DNA from: CAMCXE01 sp041179125 | GTDB taxonomy: Bacteria; Pseudomonadota; Gammaproteobacteria; Pseudomonadales; Cellvibrionaceae | DNA length: 26,693 nucleotides | Assembly: GCA_041179125.1 (NCBI GenBank) | Contig: JBEGTZ010000180.1 | Coordinates: 1 to 26,693 of the forward strand | Direction of reading: 5' to 3' | Shown here: positions 14,722 to 23,632 of the stretch, piece after piece | How positions within the stretch are numbered: the stretch's first letter is position 1 | How the letters are laid out: every line of letters starts with the position of its first letter | The notes under the pieces: model-generated | Told to the model about the DNA's origin: nothing | Seen by the model: the letters and a program-made list of their open reading frames with translations, nothing else | The model's database searches: none | Position numbers and translations under genes: made by a program

Positions 14722-15198
14722 ATGAATTCGATAAAAGACGCTTTTTTACAGGCATCTCCCCGCGAGCAACTGCTGATTGTGTTAGGCGGCGGCGCTTTGG
14801 TTGTGGCCTTGTTGTTCGCACTGATGTTGATGCCGATGCAGGCCAAAGGCAGCTTGCAAAAACGCAATGCCGACCGCGTGTTGGTGGAGCGACAAGAAGT
14901 AAAAGAATTGGCCAGCGCACTGCTTGGGCAACAACAAAATCAGAACGCCGCAGGTGGCGGCAGTTTAGTGGATATGCTGAACAGAACCCTGCCCAAATAT
15001 GAGTTGCAGATGGAGGATTTCCAACCTAACGGCAACAACGACGCCAAAGTGCGTATAGCCAAAGCGGATTTAAACAAAATATTTGCTTGGGTTAACGAAT
15101 TGGAAAACGTAGAAAACGTACAGGTAAAAGAATTTTCGGCTGCCACCGGGCCTGAAACCGGAACCGCCCTAGTTAATGTAAGACTGCACCGAGAGTGA
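14722..15198 (+). CDS. gspM: Type II secretion system protein M (GspM)
   Basis: A 158-residue bitopic inner-membrane protein. A short cytoplasmic N-terminus (MNSIKDAFLQASPREQLLI) precedes one transmembrane helix at about 17-39, a coiled-coil segment (LQKRNADRVLVERQEVKELA) and a periplasmic ferredoxin-like domain ending VQVKEFSAATGPETGTALVNVRLHRE. Length fits the family (about 160 aa). GspM pairs with GspL in the assembly platform. It is coupled to gspL with a 2-bp gap, and gspN starts 5 bp after its stop. Confidence 0.94.
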   Translation: MNSIKDAFLQASPREQLLIVLGGGALVVALLFALMLMPMQAKGSLQKRNADRVLVERQEVKELASALLGQQQNQNAAGGGSLVDMLNRTLPKYELQMEDFQPNGNNDAKVRIAKADLNKIFAWVNELENVENVQVKEFSAATGPETGTALVNVRLHRE

Positions 15199-15203
15199 GC
15201 CCC

Positions 15204-15965
15204 ATGAAGATTTCCAAGCCTTGGGCGATCTCCGCCTTGGTGGTGTATTTTTTGTATTTGGTCATTTCATCCGCACCAGCCACTTTAGTCAGCTCACTGC
15301 TGGCTAAGGCTGTGCCTAATTTAACTCTATCTTCCGTCAGCGGCACCGTGTGGCGCGGCCGCGCACTGGGTGCCGCTGTCAACCTAGAGGGTATGCCTTT
15401 GAATTTTGGCCCCCTCAACTGGCAGCTCAGCCCGTTGAGTTTGTTCATGTTAAAAGGCTGCGCCAACCTCAATAGCGCAAAGCTTTCGGGTGATTTTTGC
15501 CGCAGCGTCAGCGGTAGTAACCAGCTGAGCAAAGTGAAATTGGAGCTTCCAGCGGGGCTTGCCTCCATGTATCTGCGCGAAGCGGGCGCCTCTGTGGACG
15601 GTATGTTGCTGTTGCAGATGGATAACGCACGCTTTACAAATAACCTGCAATTTGACGCCATGAAAGGCCGTCTTAAATGGACGGGTGCGAAGGTATCTAC
15701 TAACGGGATGGCCTTTGCGCTGGGTGATTACGCTGCCGATTTATCCGCAGAAAAGGGCGCTCTGAAGGCCCACCTCAAAGATGAAAGCGGCCCGATTAAA
15801 GTTAACCTAGACGCCTGGGTTAAACCCGGCCAGCCGCCCAAAGTGAGCGGTGAAATTCACCCCACAGAGCAGGCCCCCGAGGCCATAGGTGATGCACTGA
15901 GCCTGTTTGCTGAGAAGAGCGAGGCCGGCAGCTACAAAGTGACCTACCCCATTGGCGGGCAATAA
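15204..15965 (+). CDS. gspN: Type II secretion system protein N (GspN)
   Basis: A 253-residue protein with an N-terminal membrane anchor (WAISALVVYFLYLVISSAPATLV) and a beta-rich periplasmic part with the GspN pattern LSSVSGTVWRGRALGAAVNL and LNFGPLNWQLSPLSLFMLKG. GspN is an accessory, often dispensable, component found in a subset of T2SS operons. ATG 15204 follows GAGAGTGAG, which overlaps the gspM stop and makes a good ribosome site; a GTG at 15195 is the upstream alternative. Two Cys (in KGCANLN and GDFCRSV) may form a disulfide. Confidence 0.9.
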   Translation: MKISKPWAISALVVYFLYLVISSAPATLVSSLLAKAVPNLTLSSVSGTVWRGRALGAAVNLEGMPLNFGPLNWQLSPLSLFMLKGCANLNSAKLSGDFCRSVSGSNQLSKVKLELPAGLASMYLREAGASVDGMLLLQMDNARFTNNLQFDAMKGRLKWTGAKVSTNGMAFALGDYAADLSAEKGALKAHLKDESGPIKVNLDAWVKPGQPPKVSGEIHPTEQAPEAIGDALSLFAEKSEAGSYKVTYPIGGQ

Positions 15966-15975
15966 GCTGGTTTTT

Positions 15976-17007
15976 GTGCGCAACCTGTGGGCGTTTTGCT
16001 GCCTACTGATTTGCACTGAGGCCCATGCGCATTGGCTGAGTGATAAACAAGCCATCATGGGCACAGAAGTCTCCGCCACCGTTTGGGTTGAGGACGAAGC
16101 CCTAGGCCGGGAAGCCATCGCCGCCGTGATGAAGGATATGCGTGCGGTGGATGCGCAGTTTTCACCCTATATCCCCACCTCTGAACTCGCCCAAATCAAC
16201 ACCCGTGCAGCCACGCAAACGATGGCGCTATCGCCGGAGATGGCGTTTTTAATTGATAAATCCCTCTATTACAGCAAATTTTCTCAGGGCGCTTTTGACA
16301 TCACCTTTGCCTCAGTAGGCTGGTATTACGATTACCGAAAAGGCGTTAAGCCCACGGAAAAACAGCGTGCCGCCCTGTTGCCCGCTATCAATTACCGCTG
16401 GCTGGAATTCAACAAAGCCAAGCGCACCTTGCGGTTTGCACATCAAAATGTACGTATTGATATGGGCGGTATCGCCAAAGGCTATGCGGTAGACCGGGCC
16501 ATCGACATTTTAAAAGCCAAAGGAATCACCCACGCCACGGTCAGTGCAGGCGGGGATAGCCGCCTGTTGGGCGATAAAAACGGCCAACCCTGGCGCATCG
16601 GCATTAAAAACCCCAGGCCACACACAGACACAGACGGCGTGATCACCCTCCTACCCTTAAGCGATAGCGCCGTGAGTACATCGGGGGATTACGAACGCTT
16701 TTTCATCGACAAAGCCACCGGCGAGCGGGTGCATCACATCATCAACCCTAAAACCGGCAAATCCTCCAGCGAATTAATCAGTGTGACCATCTTAGGCCCC
16801 ATGAGTGTAGATACCGACGCACTCACCAAATGTGTGTTTGTGTCGGGTGTGCAAAAGGGGCTGGCATTAATTAACCGTATGCCAGGCTTTGATGCCATTA
16901 TCATCGACAAACAGGGCAAGATTTTTTACAGCCAAGGCTTGGCTGAACCAAGTGCCTTACAAGGAAGCACACCCGCTGCGAACACCTCACACACCGGTAA
17001 GCCATAA
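15976..17007 (+). CDS. apbE: ApbE-family FAD:protein FMN transferase
   Basis: About 343 residues. The N-terminal signal peptide reads LWAFCCLLICTEAHA-H. Family motifs are present: DMGGIAKGYAVDRA from about residue 162, TVSAGGDSR, VHHIINPKTGKSS from about 252, and MSVDTDALTKCVFVSG from about 276, which carries the metal-binding Asp/Thr positions. ApbE attaches FMN through a phosphoester bond to Thr or Ser of exported or membrane proteins such as NqrC or RnfG, using FAD and Mg2+. The start is uncertain: GTG 15976 gives a clean signal peptide 10 bp after gspN; TTG 15952 overlaps gspN. No obvious flavinylation target (a short (D/S)GA(T/S)-type motif protein) was spotted in the window. It is probably co-transcribed with the gsp genes. 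Confidence 0.9.
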   Translation: MRNLWAFCCLLICTEAHAHWLSDKQAIMGTEVSATVWVEDEALGREAIAAVMKDMRAVDAQFSPYIPTSELAQINTRAATQTMALSPEMAFLIDKSLYYSKFSQGAFDITFASVGWYYDYRKGVKPTEKQRAALLPAINYRWLEFNKAKRTLRFAHQNVRIDMGGIAKGYAVDRAIDILKAKGITHATVSAGGDSRLLGDKNGQPWRIGIKNPRPHTDTDGVITLLPLSDSAVSTSGDYERFFIDKATGERVHHIINPKTGKSSSELISVTILGPMSVDTDALTKCVFVSGVQKGLALINRMPGFDAIIIDKQGKIFYSQGLAEPSALQGSTPAANTSHTGKP

Positions 17008-17147
17008 GCGCATTAATCCGGGCGCAGTAAGCCGCCCCTACCCCTCCGGCGACATATTCATTGCTGAGCGCATAGCAAGTTCACTATAGTGCTGGGCCTG
17101 TTAGCCTAGGCTTTTGTGGCATGAGCCACAGAACCCCGCCCCAACGA

Positions 17148-17176
17148 GGCTTTTAGCCTTGGGTCTGGCTAAAGCC
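17148..17176 (+). terminator. Possible terminator after the gsp-apbE operon
   Basis: GGCTTTTAGCC (17148-17158) and GGCTAAAGCC (17167-17176) form a roughly 10-bp stem with one bulged T and an 8-nt loop. A/T-rich sequence (TAAAGTAAATTTATT) follows but not a clean U-run. A smaller perfect hairpin, TGTGGC-ATGA-GCCACA, lies just upstream (17115-17130). The 249-bp gap (17008-17256) presumably ends the gsp operon and holds the promoter of the next cluster. No promoter boxes are assigned. Confidence 0.35.
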
Positions 17177-17256
17177 GTGCTAAAGTAAATTTATTCAAAT
17201 GTTAATTAGCCGGGCAACTTTTAGAGGCGCTCGGCTTTTAGTCTGTGGAATACACT

Positions 17257-17820
17257 ATGTCCAGATTTATCATGCTCCTTGCCGTCTTTCTGAGTGCCTC
17301 GGGGAGTTTAGCCGCCGAAACACCCCCGGCGAAAACACCTGCCGCCTCCCCTGCCGCCGCAAGCCCCCCCGCCACATCACTCGGCGCACAAATTGAAGAC
17401 CTCAAAAAAACCTCCATCGAGCTTAACCGCGATTTAATGCTGCTCGAAGAAGATTTGTTATTCCCCGCCTCCACACAAATTGCCGTATATGTCTCGTTAG
17501 ACGTGGGCCATTATTTTGCGCTGGACTCAGTCAAACTCACCATTGACGGTGACATGGTCTCCAGCCACCTCTACACACCTAAACAGGTGAATGCGTTAAC
17601 GCGTGGTGGCGTGCAACGTTTGTATCTGGGCAATTTAAAAACCGGCAGCCACGAAATTACGGCTTTTTTCATCGGTAAAGGCCCTGAAGCACGCGACTAC
17701 AAACGCGGCGCCACTTACACCTTTAATAAATCGCAAAAGCCCGGCATGTTGGAAATCCGCATCAAAGATGAAACCAGCTCCATGCAACCTACCTTTGAAT
17801 TTAAAGAATGGCAGCTGTAA
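17257..17820 (+). CDS. Uncharacterised exported protein, first gene of Agl/Glt-like cluster
   Basis: A 187-residue protein I do not recognise. A signal peptide (SRFIMLLAVFLSASGSLAA-E) is followed by an Ala/Pro-rich linker (ETPPAKTPAASPAAASPPAT), a short amphipathic helix likely to form a coiled coil (IEDLKKTSIELNRDLMLLEEDLL) and a beta-rich domain with alternating strands (IAVYVSLDVGHYFALDSVKLTIDG in parts, VQRLYLGNLKTGSHEITAFF). It is probably periplasmic. ATG 17257 has TGGA 7 nt upstream; a GTG at 17245 is possible. The last 13 bp overlap the next TPR gene, so it belongs to that operon. Ig-like or carbohydrate-binding-like folds are possible, but I cannot name a family. Confidence 0.8.
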   Translation: MSRFIMLLAVFLSASGSLAAETPPAKTPAASPAAASPPATSLGAQIEDLKKTSIELNRDLMLLEEDLLFPASTQIAVYVSLDVGHYFALDSVKLTIDGDMVSSHLYTPKQVNALTRGGVQRLYLGNLKTGSHEITAFFIGKGPEARDYKRGATYTFNKSQKPGMLEIRIKDETSSMQPTFEFKEWQL

Positions 17821-19658
17821 AACCCTTAGCACTTTTACTGGCCGGTTTGATTTTAGCGCCTGCTGGGGCTTGGGCTAAAAAACCACAACCACCCAGTACC
17901 GTTGCCGACTTACGTCTGGGCGCAGCCCTGTACGAGTATTATCAAAACAAACCCTTAGATGCCTTAAGCGAACTGTTAGTCGCCAAAGCCCGTGGCGGTA
18001 TTAAGGGGCACGGCAATCACCCGGACATCATGGCGGGTGGTTTTTACTTGGGGTACGGCATGGAGCGCACGGCCACGGACGTGTTCAACCAAGTGCTTAC
18101 AGAACAACAAAGCGCCAGCACACGGGATGCCGCCTGGTTTTACCTGGCCCGCCTGCGCTACGAGCAAAAAGATTGGGCTGGGGTTGAAGCTGCCCTAAGC
18201 CATGTGAGTAAAGAACCCCATTGGGATGTGGCGCAAGATATTCTGGCCCTGCGTGTGAATATGGCCACCGCGCAAGATAAAACCGCACAAGCTGAGCGGC
18301 TGGCCGGGCAGTTTGAACGCGACACCACCTGGCGCGCCTACGCCTATTACAACCTAGGTGCAGCCTTTGCGCGCAAAGGTGATTTTAAAAAAGCCGTGGA
18401 TAACTTTGATTTACTCTTGCACATGCGCCTTGAGCGGCAGGAGGAATTAACCCTCTACGATAAAGCCATGACCAGCGCAGGTTATTCCTACCTATTAAAT
18501 AAGCGCTATCAAGAAGCTATTGACCATTTTTCCCAGGTGCGCCTTAACAGCCCTGTCGCCAACCGTGCGTTATTAGGTTATGGCTGGGCCGCCGCCGAGT
18601 CACAGAATTACAGCCTCGCACTCAAACCCTGGACAGCGCTTTCGCAGCGCAATTTAGTGGATGACAGCGCGCAGGAAGTGTTAATTGCACTGCCTTACGC
18701 CTATGAAAAACTAGGCCGCAAACCCGAAGCCCTCGCCGCCTATAAACAGGCCGAAACCCAATACCTCGCTGAAATTAACCACCTGGACGGCAGCTTAAAA
18801 GCACTCATAAGCCCTGTTTTAGATGAAACACTAAACCTGCCGCTGGATGAAGAATTAAGCTGGAACAAATACGCAGAAGACCACGATTTACCCGCACAAA
18901 AAGCCTATTTTGCCGCCTTATTTGCTAAAAACGAATTCCAGCAACAAGTGCAAATACTGCGTGATCTACAACAAATGCGCATTATATTTAGCCAATGGCG
19001 CTCCAAAATGCAGCTGTATCAAGACTTAGTAGACGAACGCGATTTAAGCCGCGAAGCACACATGGAGCGTTATCAGCACCGCCCCTATAACCAGCAGGTG
19101 GCCGCATTATTGGCGCAAAGCCAAACACTGGCGGTACAACTGCAAAAATCCATTGCTGAAAATGACGCAGAAGCACTGGTCAGTGGCCCCGCTGCGCTGC
19201 GCTATCAAACCCTACAACAGGCCAAAACACGCCTTACACGCCTGAAAGCGGCGGGGCAAGCGAGTGCTGAGCAGAGTGAAAAAGTACGTTTTTATGCCGG
19301 TTTAAATTTAATGGATGCCACCGAAGAAGAAGCGGCCAACCGTTATGCGTTGGAGCAAAACCTAAAAACGGCAGGGCAACAACTGGCGCAATTAAATACC
19401 ACCTGGCAACGCACCGCTTTAGAGGCGCAAACCGGCGTTAATTTTCAATCGTTTCGCAGCCGTTTAGGCGGCGCGCGCAACCGTGTGGATGAACAATTAA
19501 AACGCACCGATCGCGCCATTGAAGAAAACAAAACTGTCCTGCGCGCACAAATTCAAGATGTTTTAGAATTTCAACGCGCACGCTTAACCCAATATTTAGC
19601 ACAAACGCGCCTATCCATTGCGCGTTTACTGGATGAAGCCACGGGGGAGAAATATTAA
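17808..19658 (+). CDS. Periplasmic TPR protein, Agl/Glt-like cluster
   Basis: A 616-residue protein with signal peptide (LALLLAGLILAPAGAWA-K, cleavage near residue 23). Helical TPR-like repeats fill about residues 35-320: WFYLARLRYEQKDWAGVEAAL, YYNLGAAFARKGDFKKAVDNF, GYSYLLNKRYQEAIDHFSQV and YAYEKLGRKPEALAAYKQAE are consecutive units. The C-terminal half is Gln/Arg-rich helical, probably coiled coil (LQQAKTRLTRLKAAGQ, VDEQLKRTDRAIEENK). There is no enzyme motif. It resembles large TPR components of Myxococcus Glt-type machines in architecture, but I cannot equate it with a particular Glt protein. The start overlaps the upstream gene by 13 bp and the stop overlaps the next ATG by one base. Confidence 0.85.
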   Translation: MAAVKPLALLLAGLILAPAGAWAKKPQPPSTVADLRLGAALYEYYQNKPLDALSELLVAKARGGIKGHGNHPDIMAGGFYLGYGMERTATDVFNQVLTEQQSASTRDAAWFYLARLRYEQKDWAGVEAALSHVSKEPHWDVAQDILALRVNMATAQDKTAQAERLAGQFERDTTWRAYAYYNLGAAFARKGDFKKAVDNFDLLLHMRLERQEELTLYDKAMTSAGYSYLLNKRYQEAIDHFSQVRLNSPVANRALLGYGWAAAESQNYSLALKPWTALSQRNLVDDSAQEVLIALPYAYEKLGRKPEALAAYKQAETQYLAEINHLDGSLKALISPVLDETLNLPLDEELSWNKYAEDHDLPAQKAYFAALFAKNEFQQQVQILRDLQQMRIIFSQWRSKMQLYQDLVDERDLSREAHMERYQHRPYNQQVAALLAQSQTLAVQLQKSIAENDAEALVSGPAALRYQTLQQAKTRLTRLKAAGQASAEQSEKVRFYAGLNLMDATEEEAANRYALEQNLKTAGQQLAQLNTTWQRTALEAQTGVNFQSFRSRLGGARNRVDEQLKRTDRAIEENKTVLRAQIQDVLEFQRARLTQYLAQTRLSIARLLDEATGEKY

Positions 19659-22528
19659 TGGGCCCCAGAGTGTTATTTTATTTGGCTCTATGTGCCACCA
19701 CCGGTTGCAGCAGTTTATACAACGGCTACGCAGATAAAGGCCCATTATTAGCGGATTTACCTCAATATACTCAAGGCAGAGAGGATGAAAAATTAAAACC
19801 CAGCGCACTGCCTAAAGCGACATTAAGCGAAATAGAACACAGCTATAAAGCTGCGTTAGAAGTAGCCACCGAGCCAGACTTACGCCATAAAATTCAAGTG
19901 CGTTTAGCCGATATTGAAATGGCGCGCAGCCAGAATAAACAATTAGAAGCAACAGAAGGCGTACATTTTTCCCAAGCGATTTCCCTGTACGATGAATTAT
20001 TAAAACAGCCACAAACCCAAAAAGACGCCGCGACGGATGAGCGTCTTTTATATCGTTTATCCAAAGCCTACGCTCTGGACGGTAAAACCGCAGAATCCGA
20101 AGCCATATTGGCGCAATTAGTGGCGGCACATCCTGAATCTAACTATGCCGCCGAAGCGGAATTTCGCCGGGGTGAACAGGCTTTTAATTTACACCAATAT
20201 GGCAAGGCGGAGCGTTCATACCAGCAGGTGGTTAAAGCGGGTAAAGTCACACCGTTTTATTTAAACGGCCTTTATATGCAGGGCTGGTCACAGTTCAAAC
20301 AAAATAAATCCTCCGATGCCATTAATTCTTTTAGCGAATTATTAGACATTTTATTGCCCGCAGGCACCGGTGCAGAGCAATTAGACGGCGGCAAAAAAAA
20401 TCTAGCGGAAGATACCTTACGCGTACTCGCCTATACCTTCGCCTATCAAGAAGGCGCAGCCTCCATTACACAAGCCTATAAAACACGCGGTGAACGCCCT
20501 TATCAGGCATTAATTTATGGCCAGTTAGCGGATTATTATTTAGAGAAAAAACGCTACAAAGATTCCGCAGATACCTATCAGAATTTTATCGGGCAATTCC
20601 CCACAAATGATTTAGGCCCAGATTATTTTGTACGCATGATTGAAGTGTATAAAGTGGGCGGCTTCCCCAGTGAAATTCTGCCCGCCAAAGAAGCCTACGT
20701 AAATAACTATGGCGTTAATAGTGTATTTTGGGCGAATAAAAATGCCGCTCAGCGGGAGCCATTACAAGCACATTTAAAACAATTTTTGGATGAATTATCC
20801 AGCTATTACCACGCCCAAGCACAACAGCAAACCGCAAATGCCAAACAGCCGGTTAGCAAAAATAAAAAATCACCCGAAACGCCTAGTACCATAATTGCAC
20901 CGGCATCCAGTTTGTATTTAAAAGCGGCCGCTTATTATTCGCAGTATGTGACGACATTTCCGCAGGATGCCGCTTCACCCAATATGACTTTTTTAATGGC
21001 TGAAGCCTATGCCGATGCAGGCTCTATGGCGGATGCGGTAAAAGCCTATGAAAAAGTAGCCTACGAATATAAAGACGCGGCCAAAGGCGGCGAAGCGGGA
21101 TACAGCGCTTTAATTATTTTGGATCAACTGGTTAAAAGCACCCAGGGTGAAGCACAAAAACAATGGCAAACCCATAAAACCCAAAGCGCCATTCAATTTG
21201 CCGATAATTATACAAAAGACAGCCGAGCCGCAACCGGCCTTGCCCATGCTGCCGATGATTTATTTCAAAAAGGCGATAAAACCCAAGCATTATTATTGGC
21301 CCAGCGTTTAGTGGCCTGGCAACCACCCGCCACCGCCGCACAACAAAAAACAGCCTGGCTGGTAATAGCGCATACACAATTTGATTTAATGCAATACAAA
21401 GAGGCCGAAGAAGCCTACCGCAAAGCGTTGGTATTAATGCCGCAATCAGACCCGCACTACAAACAAGTGAGCGAACGCATTGCCGCCAGCATGTTTAAAG
21501 CGGCGGAAACTAAAGTAGCCAGCCAAAACCAAAGCGCAGCGGTGGAACAATTATTACAAATTAGCGCTGTGGCACCAGGCACCGATATTGCCATCAAAGC
21601 GCACTATGATGCGGCCAATTTATTAATTGAATTAAAACAATGGGCCAAAGCGGAACAAGTATTGGTGGATTTTAACCGCCGTTATCCGCAGCACGCATTA
21701 ACCGCCACCACCGCCCCCAAACTGGCTTTAATTTATCAAGAATTACAACAATGGGATAAAGCAGCGGATGCCTTAGCAATTATGGCAAAAAATGATGCCA
21801 ATCCCGAAGCGCGCCGCAGTTCATTATTTTTATCAGCGGAATTAGCGCGGAAATCCGGTAAAACACAAGACGCTATTAACCGTTATGGCGATTATGTACG
21901 CCAATACCCAAGGCCTTTTGATGTAGCCACCGAAGCGCGTTTTCAATTAATGGAATTAAATCAAAAAATAGGCGATACCAAAGCCGCAGCCGGCTGGCAA
22001 AAAGCCTTGGTAGATGCCGATGCCACAGCAGGCACAGAACGCACACCGCGCTCTCGTTTTTTAGCGGCATCCGCTAACAGCCAAAATGCAGACAACGAAA
22101 TGGCCGCATTTAATGCGGTGCGTTTAACTGCCCCCTTAAAAGACAGCATTAAAATAAAACGCGCTGCAATGGATAAAGCACTGACCGCCTACAAACAAGT
22201 GATTGATTTAGGTGTGCCGGAACTCACCACCAAAGCCAATCATAATATCGGTGAAATTTACGCCAACTTACACCGCGATTTAATTAAATCCGAACGCCCA
22301 GCAGGCCTAGACAGTATGGCTCAAGAGCAATACGAATTAATGCTAGAAGAGCAGGCAACGCCCTTTAAAGAAAAAGCCGTAGCCATGTTAATTGCCAATA
22401 CCGAACGCACATCAAAAGGGGTATATGACGATTGGGTGAAAAAAAGTTTTGCCGCATTAACCAAATTGCTGCCTGCGCGTTTTACCAAACAGGAACAAGT
22501 AATGGAGGTGAGCAATGGGCTGGAATAA
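19658..22528 (+). CDS. Large TPR protein, probable lipoprotein, Agl/Glt-like cluster
   Basis: A 956-residue protein with N-terminus MGPRVLFYLALCATTGCSSL. Cys17 follows TTG, a weak but plausible lipobox with Ser at +2, which would favour the outer membrane. Many TPR-like helical pairs span the length: LYRLSKAYALDGKTAESEAI, FRRGEQAFNLHQYGKAERSY, LADYYLEKKRYKDSADTYQN, FLMAEAYADAGSMADAVKAY and IAHTQFDLMQYKEAEEAYRK are examples. The size and repeat content suit a periplasm-spanning scaffold. Leucine is encoded mostly by TTA, unlike the gsp genes. The ribosome site GGGGGAG precedes the ATG, which overlaps the previous TAA by one base. The end overlaps the next gene by 14 bp. Confidence 0.85.
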   Translation: MGPRVLFYLALCATTGCSSLYNGYADKGPLLADLPQYTQGREDEKLKPSALPKATLSEIEHSYKAALEVATEPDLRHKIQVRLADIEMARSQNKQLEATEGVHFSQAISLYDELLKQPQTQKDAATDERLLYRLSKAYALDGKTAESEAILAQLVAAHPESNYAAEAEFRRGEQAFNLHQYGKAERSYQQVVKAGKVTPFYLNGLYMQGWSQFKQNKSSDAINSFSELLDILLPAGTGAEQLDGGKKNLAEDTLRVLAYTFAYQEGAASITQAYKTRGERPYQALIYGQLADYYLEKKRYKDSADTYQNFIGQFPTNDLGPDYFVRMIEVYKVGGFPSEILPAKEAYVNNYGVNSVFWANKNAAQREPLQAHLKQFLDELSSYYHAQAQQQTANAKQPVSKNKKSPETPSTIIAPASSLYLKAAAYYSQYVTTFPQDAASPNMTFLMAEAYADAGSMADAVKAYEKVAYEYKDAAKGGEAGYSALIILDQLVKSTQGEAQKQWQTHKTQSAIQFADNYTKDSRAATGLAHAADDLFQKGDKTQALLLAQRLVAWQPPATAAQQKTAWLVIAHTQFDLMQYKEAEEAYRKALVLMPQSDPHYKQVSERIAASMFKAAETKVASQNQSAAVEQLLQISAVAPGTDIAIKAHYDAANLLIELKQWAKAEQVLVDFNRRYPQHALTATTAPKLALIYQELQQWDKAADALAIMAKNDANPEARRSSLFLSAELARKSGKTQDAINRYGDYVRQYPRPFDVATEARFQLMELNQKIGDTKAAAGWQKALVDADATAGTERTPRSRFLAASANSQNADNEMAAFNAVRLTAPLKDSIKIKRAAMDKALTAYKQVIDLGVPELTTKANHNIGEIYANLHRDLIKSERPAGLDSMAQEQYELMLEEQATPFKEKAVAMLIANTERTSKGVYDDWVKKSFAALTKLLPARFTKQEQVMEVSNGLE

Positions 22529-23285
22529 AGAGCACTTATTGCGTAGCGCATGTGTATTAATTAGACGCCACTTTATTTTATTGGTGGGTATTTTTACGGT
22601 GTTAATGCTGGCCGCTTGCGCCGGTGATCCATTAAAAGAACCTTCAAACAAAAAGTCTGGCAAAGAATATTCGTCAAAAGAAAACCAAAGCGAAGGCCTA
22701 TCGCTAGACCCAAGCGGGAAAATCGCACAGATTATTCCCAACCCTTATTTGCAATCTGCAGGCGATGCCCCGGCGGCAGCTAAGGTTGAATTTACCCGCA
22801 TTCAAGGGTTAATTAAAAATAACCGCTCAGCGGATGCCATAAGTGCATTAATTAAAATGCAGAAGGACTATCCAAAATTATCCGGCCCCGCCGTTAATTT
22901 GGCTTTATTGTATTGGAAACAAAAAAATTACAGCCAAGCACAGGGTTTGTTTGAACAGGCGCAAACGCTGAATAAATACAACCCCGATGCTTACACACAG
23001 TATGCTGTTATGTTGCGTGAACAGGGAAAATTCCCCGAGGCACAAGCCCAGTACCAAAAAGCCTTAGCGGTGTGGCCGCACAACCTACAGGCGCACCGAG
23101 ATTTAGGCATCGTGCAAGATTTGTATCTGCAACAACCGGAAAAAGCCCTACAGCACTTTATGATGTGTGACCAGCTAAGTGCTGAACCCAATAAAGAAAT
23201 AAAAGGCTGGATAATAGAATTAAATCGTCGGTTAAACAAAAAGCCTACACCGGCACCTGAAGCTAAACTAGAGGTAACACCATGA
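22515..23285 (+). CDS. TPR lipoprotein, Agl/Glt-like cluster
   Basis: A 256-residue protein with a long N-region, a hydrophobic helix (FILLVGIFTVLMLAAC) and a classical lipobox LAAC with Cys35, Ala at +2, so outer-membrane lipoprotein sorting is likely. After a Ser/Lys-rich linker come about four TPR units (SADAISALIKMQKDYP, LALLYWKQKNYSQAQGLFEQ, YAVMLREQGKFPEAQAQYQK, ALAVWPHNLQAHRDLGIV). In Myxococcus an outer-membrane TPR lipoprotein (GltE) belongs to the Glt complex; this is a reasonable counterpart but unproven. GGAGGTGA lies 4 nt before the ATG. The stop overlaps the next ATG (ATGA). Confidence 0.88.
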   Translation: MGWNKEHLLRSACVLIRRHFILLVGIFTVLMLAACAGDPLKEPSNKKSGKEYSSKENQSEGLSLDPSGKIAQIIPNPYLQSAGDAPAAAKVEFTRIQGLIKNNRSADAISALIKMQKDYPKLSGPAVNLALLYWKQKNYSQAQGLFEQAQTLNKYNPDAYTQYAVMLREQGKFPEAQAQYQKALAVWPHNLQAHRDLGIVQDLYLQQPEKALQHFMMCDQLSAEPNKEIKGWIIELNRRLNKKPTPAPEAKLEVTP

Positions 23286-23566
23286 AAAAATACCTCGTTT
23301 TGTTACTGGTATCATCTTGGGTGCAGGCCGCAGATAAACCGCAAGCGGCATCCGGTGACGACCTGAGTATTAGCATCCACGGTAATCAAGAGCAGCCGAC
23401 AGTCATGCATATTGTGCCGTGGCAAGAGGCTGGGGATAATAAAATTATCCAAGAAGTGAACAAACCACCATTGCAGGATCTGTTTCCACAAATTGAACGC
23501 AGTGAACATCAACGGGAAGTGCGCTATTTACTCAACAGTGAACAGACCGATAAAAATGCACGCTAA
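23282..23566 (+). CDS. Small exported protein, Agl/Glt-like cluster
   Basis: A 94-residue protein of unknown family. The signal peptide (KKYLVLLLVSSWVQAA) is probably cleaved near residue 17. The mature part is about 77 residues, acidic and polar, with LSISIHGNQEQPTVMHIVPW and a Pro-containing segment (NKPPLQDLFPQIERSEHQRE). It has no Cys or TM segment after the signal. The ATGA overlap with the upstream TPR lipoprotein shows translational coupling and supports a real gene despite its size. It may be a periplasmic adaptor of the motor; that is a guess from position. Confidence 0.8.
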   Translation: MKKYLVLLLVSSWVQAADKPQAASGDDLSISIHGNQEQPTVMHIVPWQEAGDNKIIQEVNKPPLQDLFPQIERSEHQREVRYLLNSEQTDKNAR

Positions 23567-23632
23567 TTGCGAGTAATTAAGTGCGAGTTTAATAGTAGTT
23601 ATTAATAAATTAATTTGGAGGCTTGGATTTTT

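Noticed and set aside
17115..17130. TGTGGC-ATGA-GCCACA hairpin as the terminator of the gsp operon
   Set aside because: Perfect but only 6 bp, and followed by GAACCCC rather than U residues; mentioned only as neighbour of the larger stem at 17148-17176.
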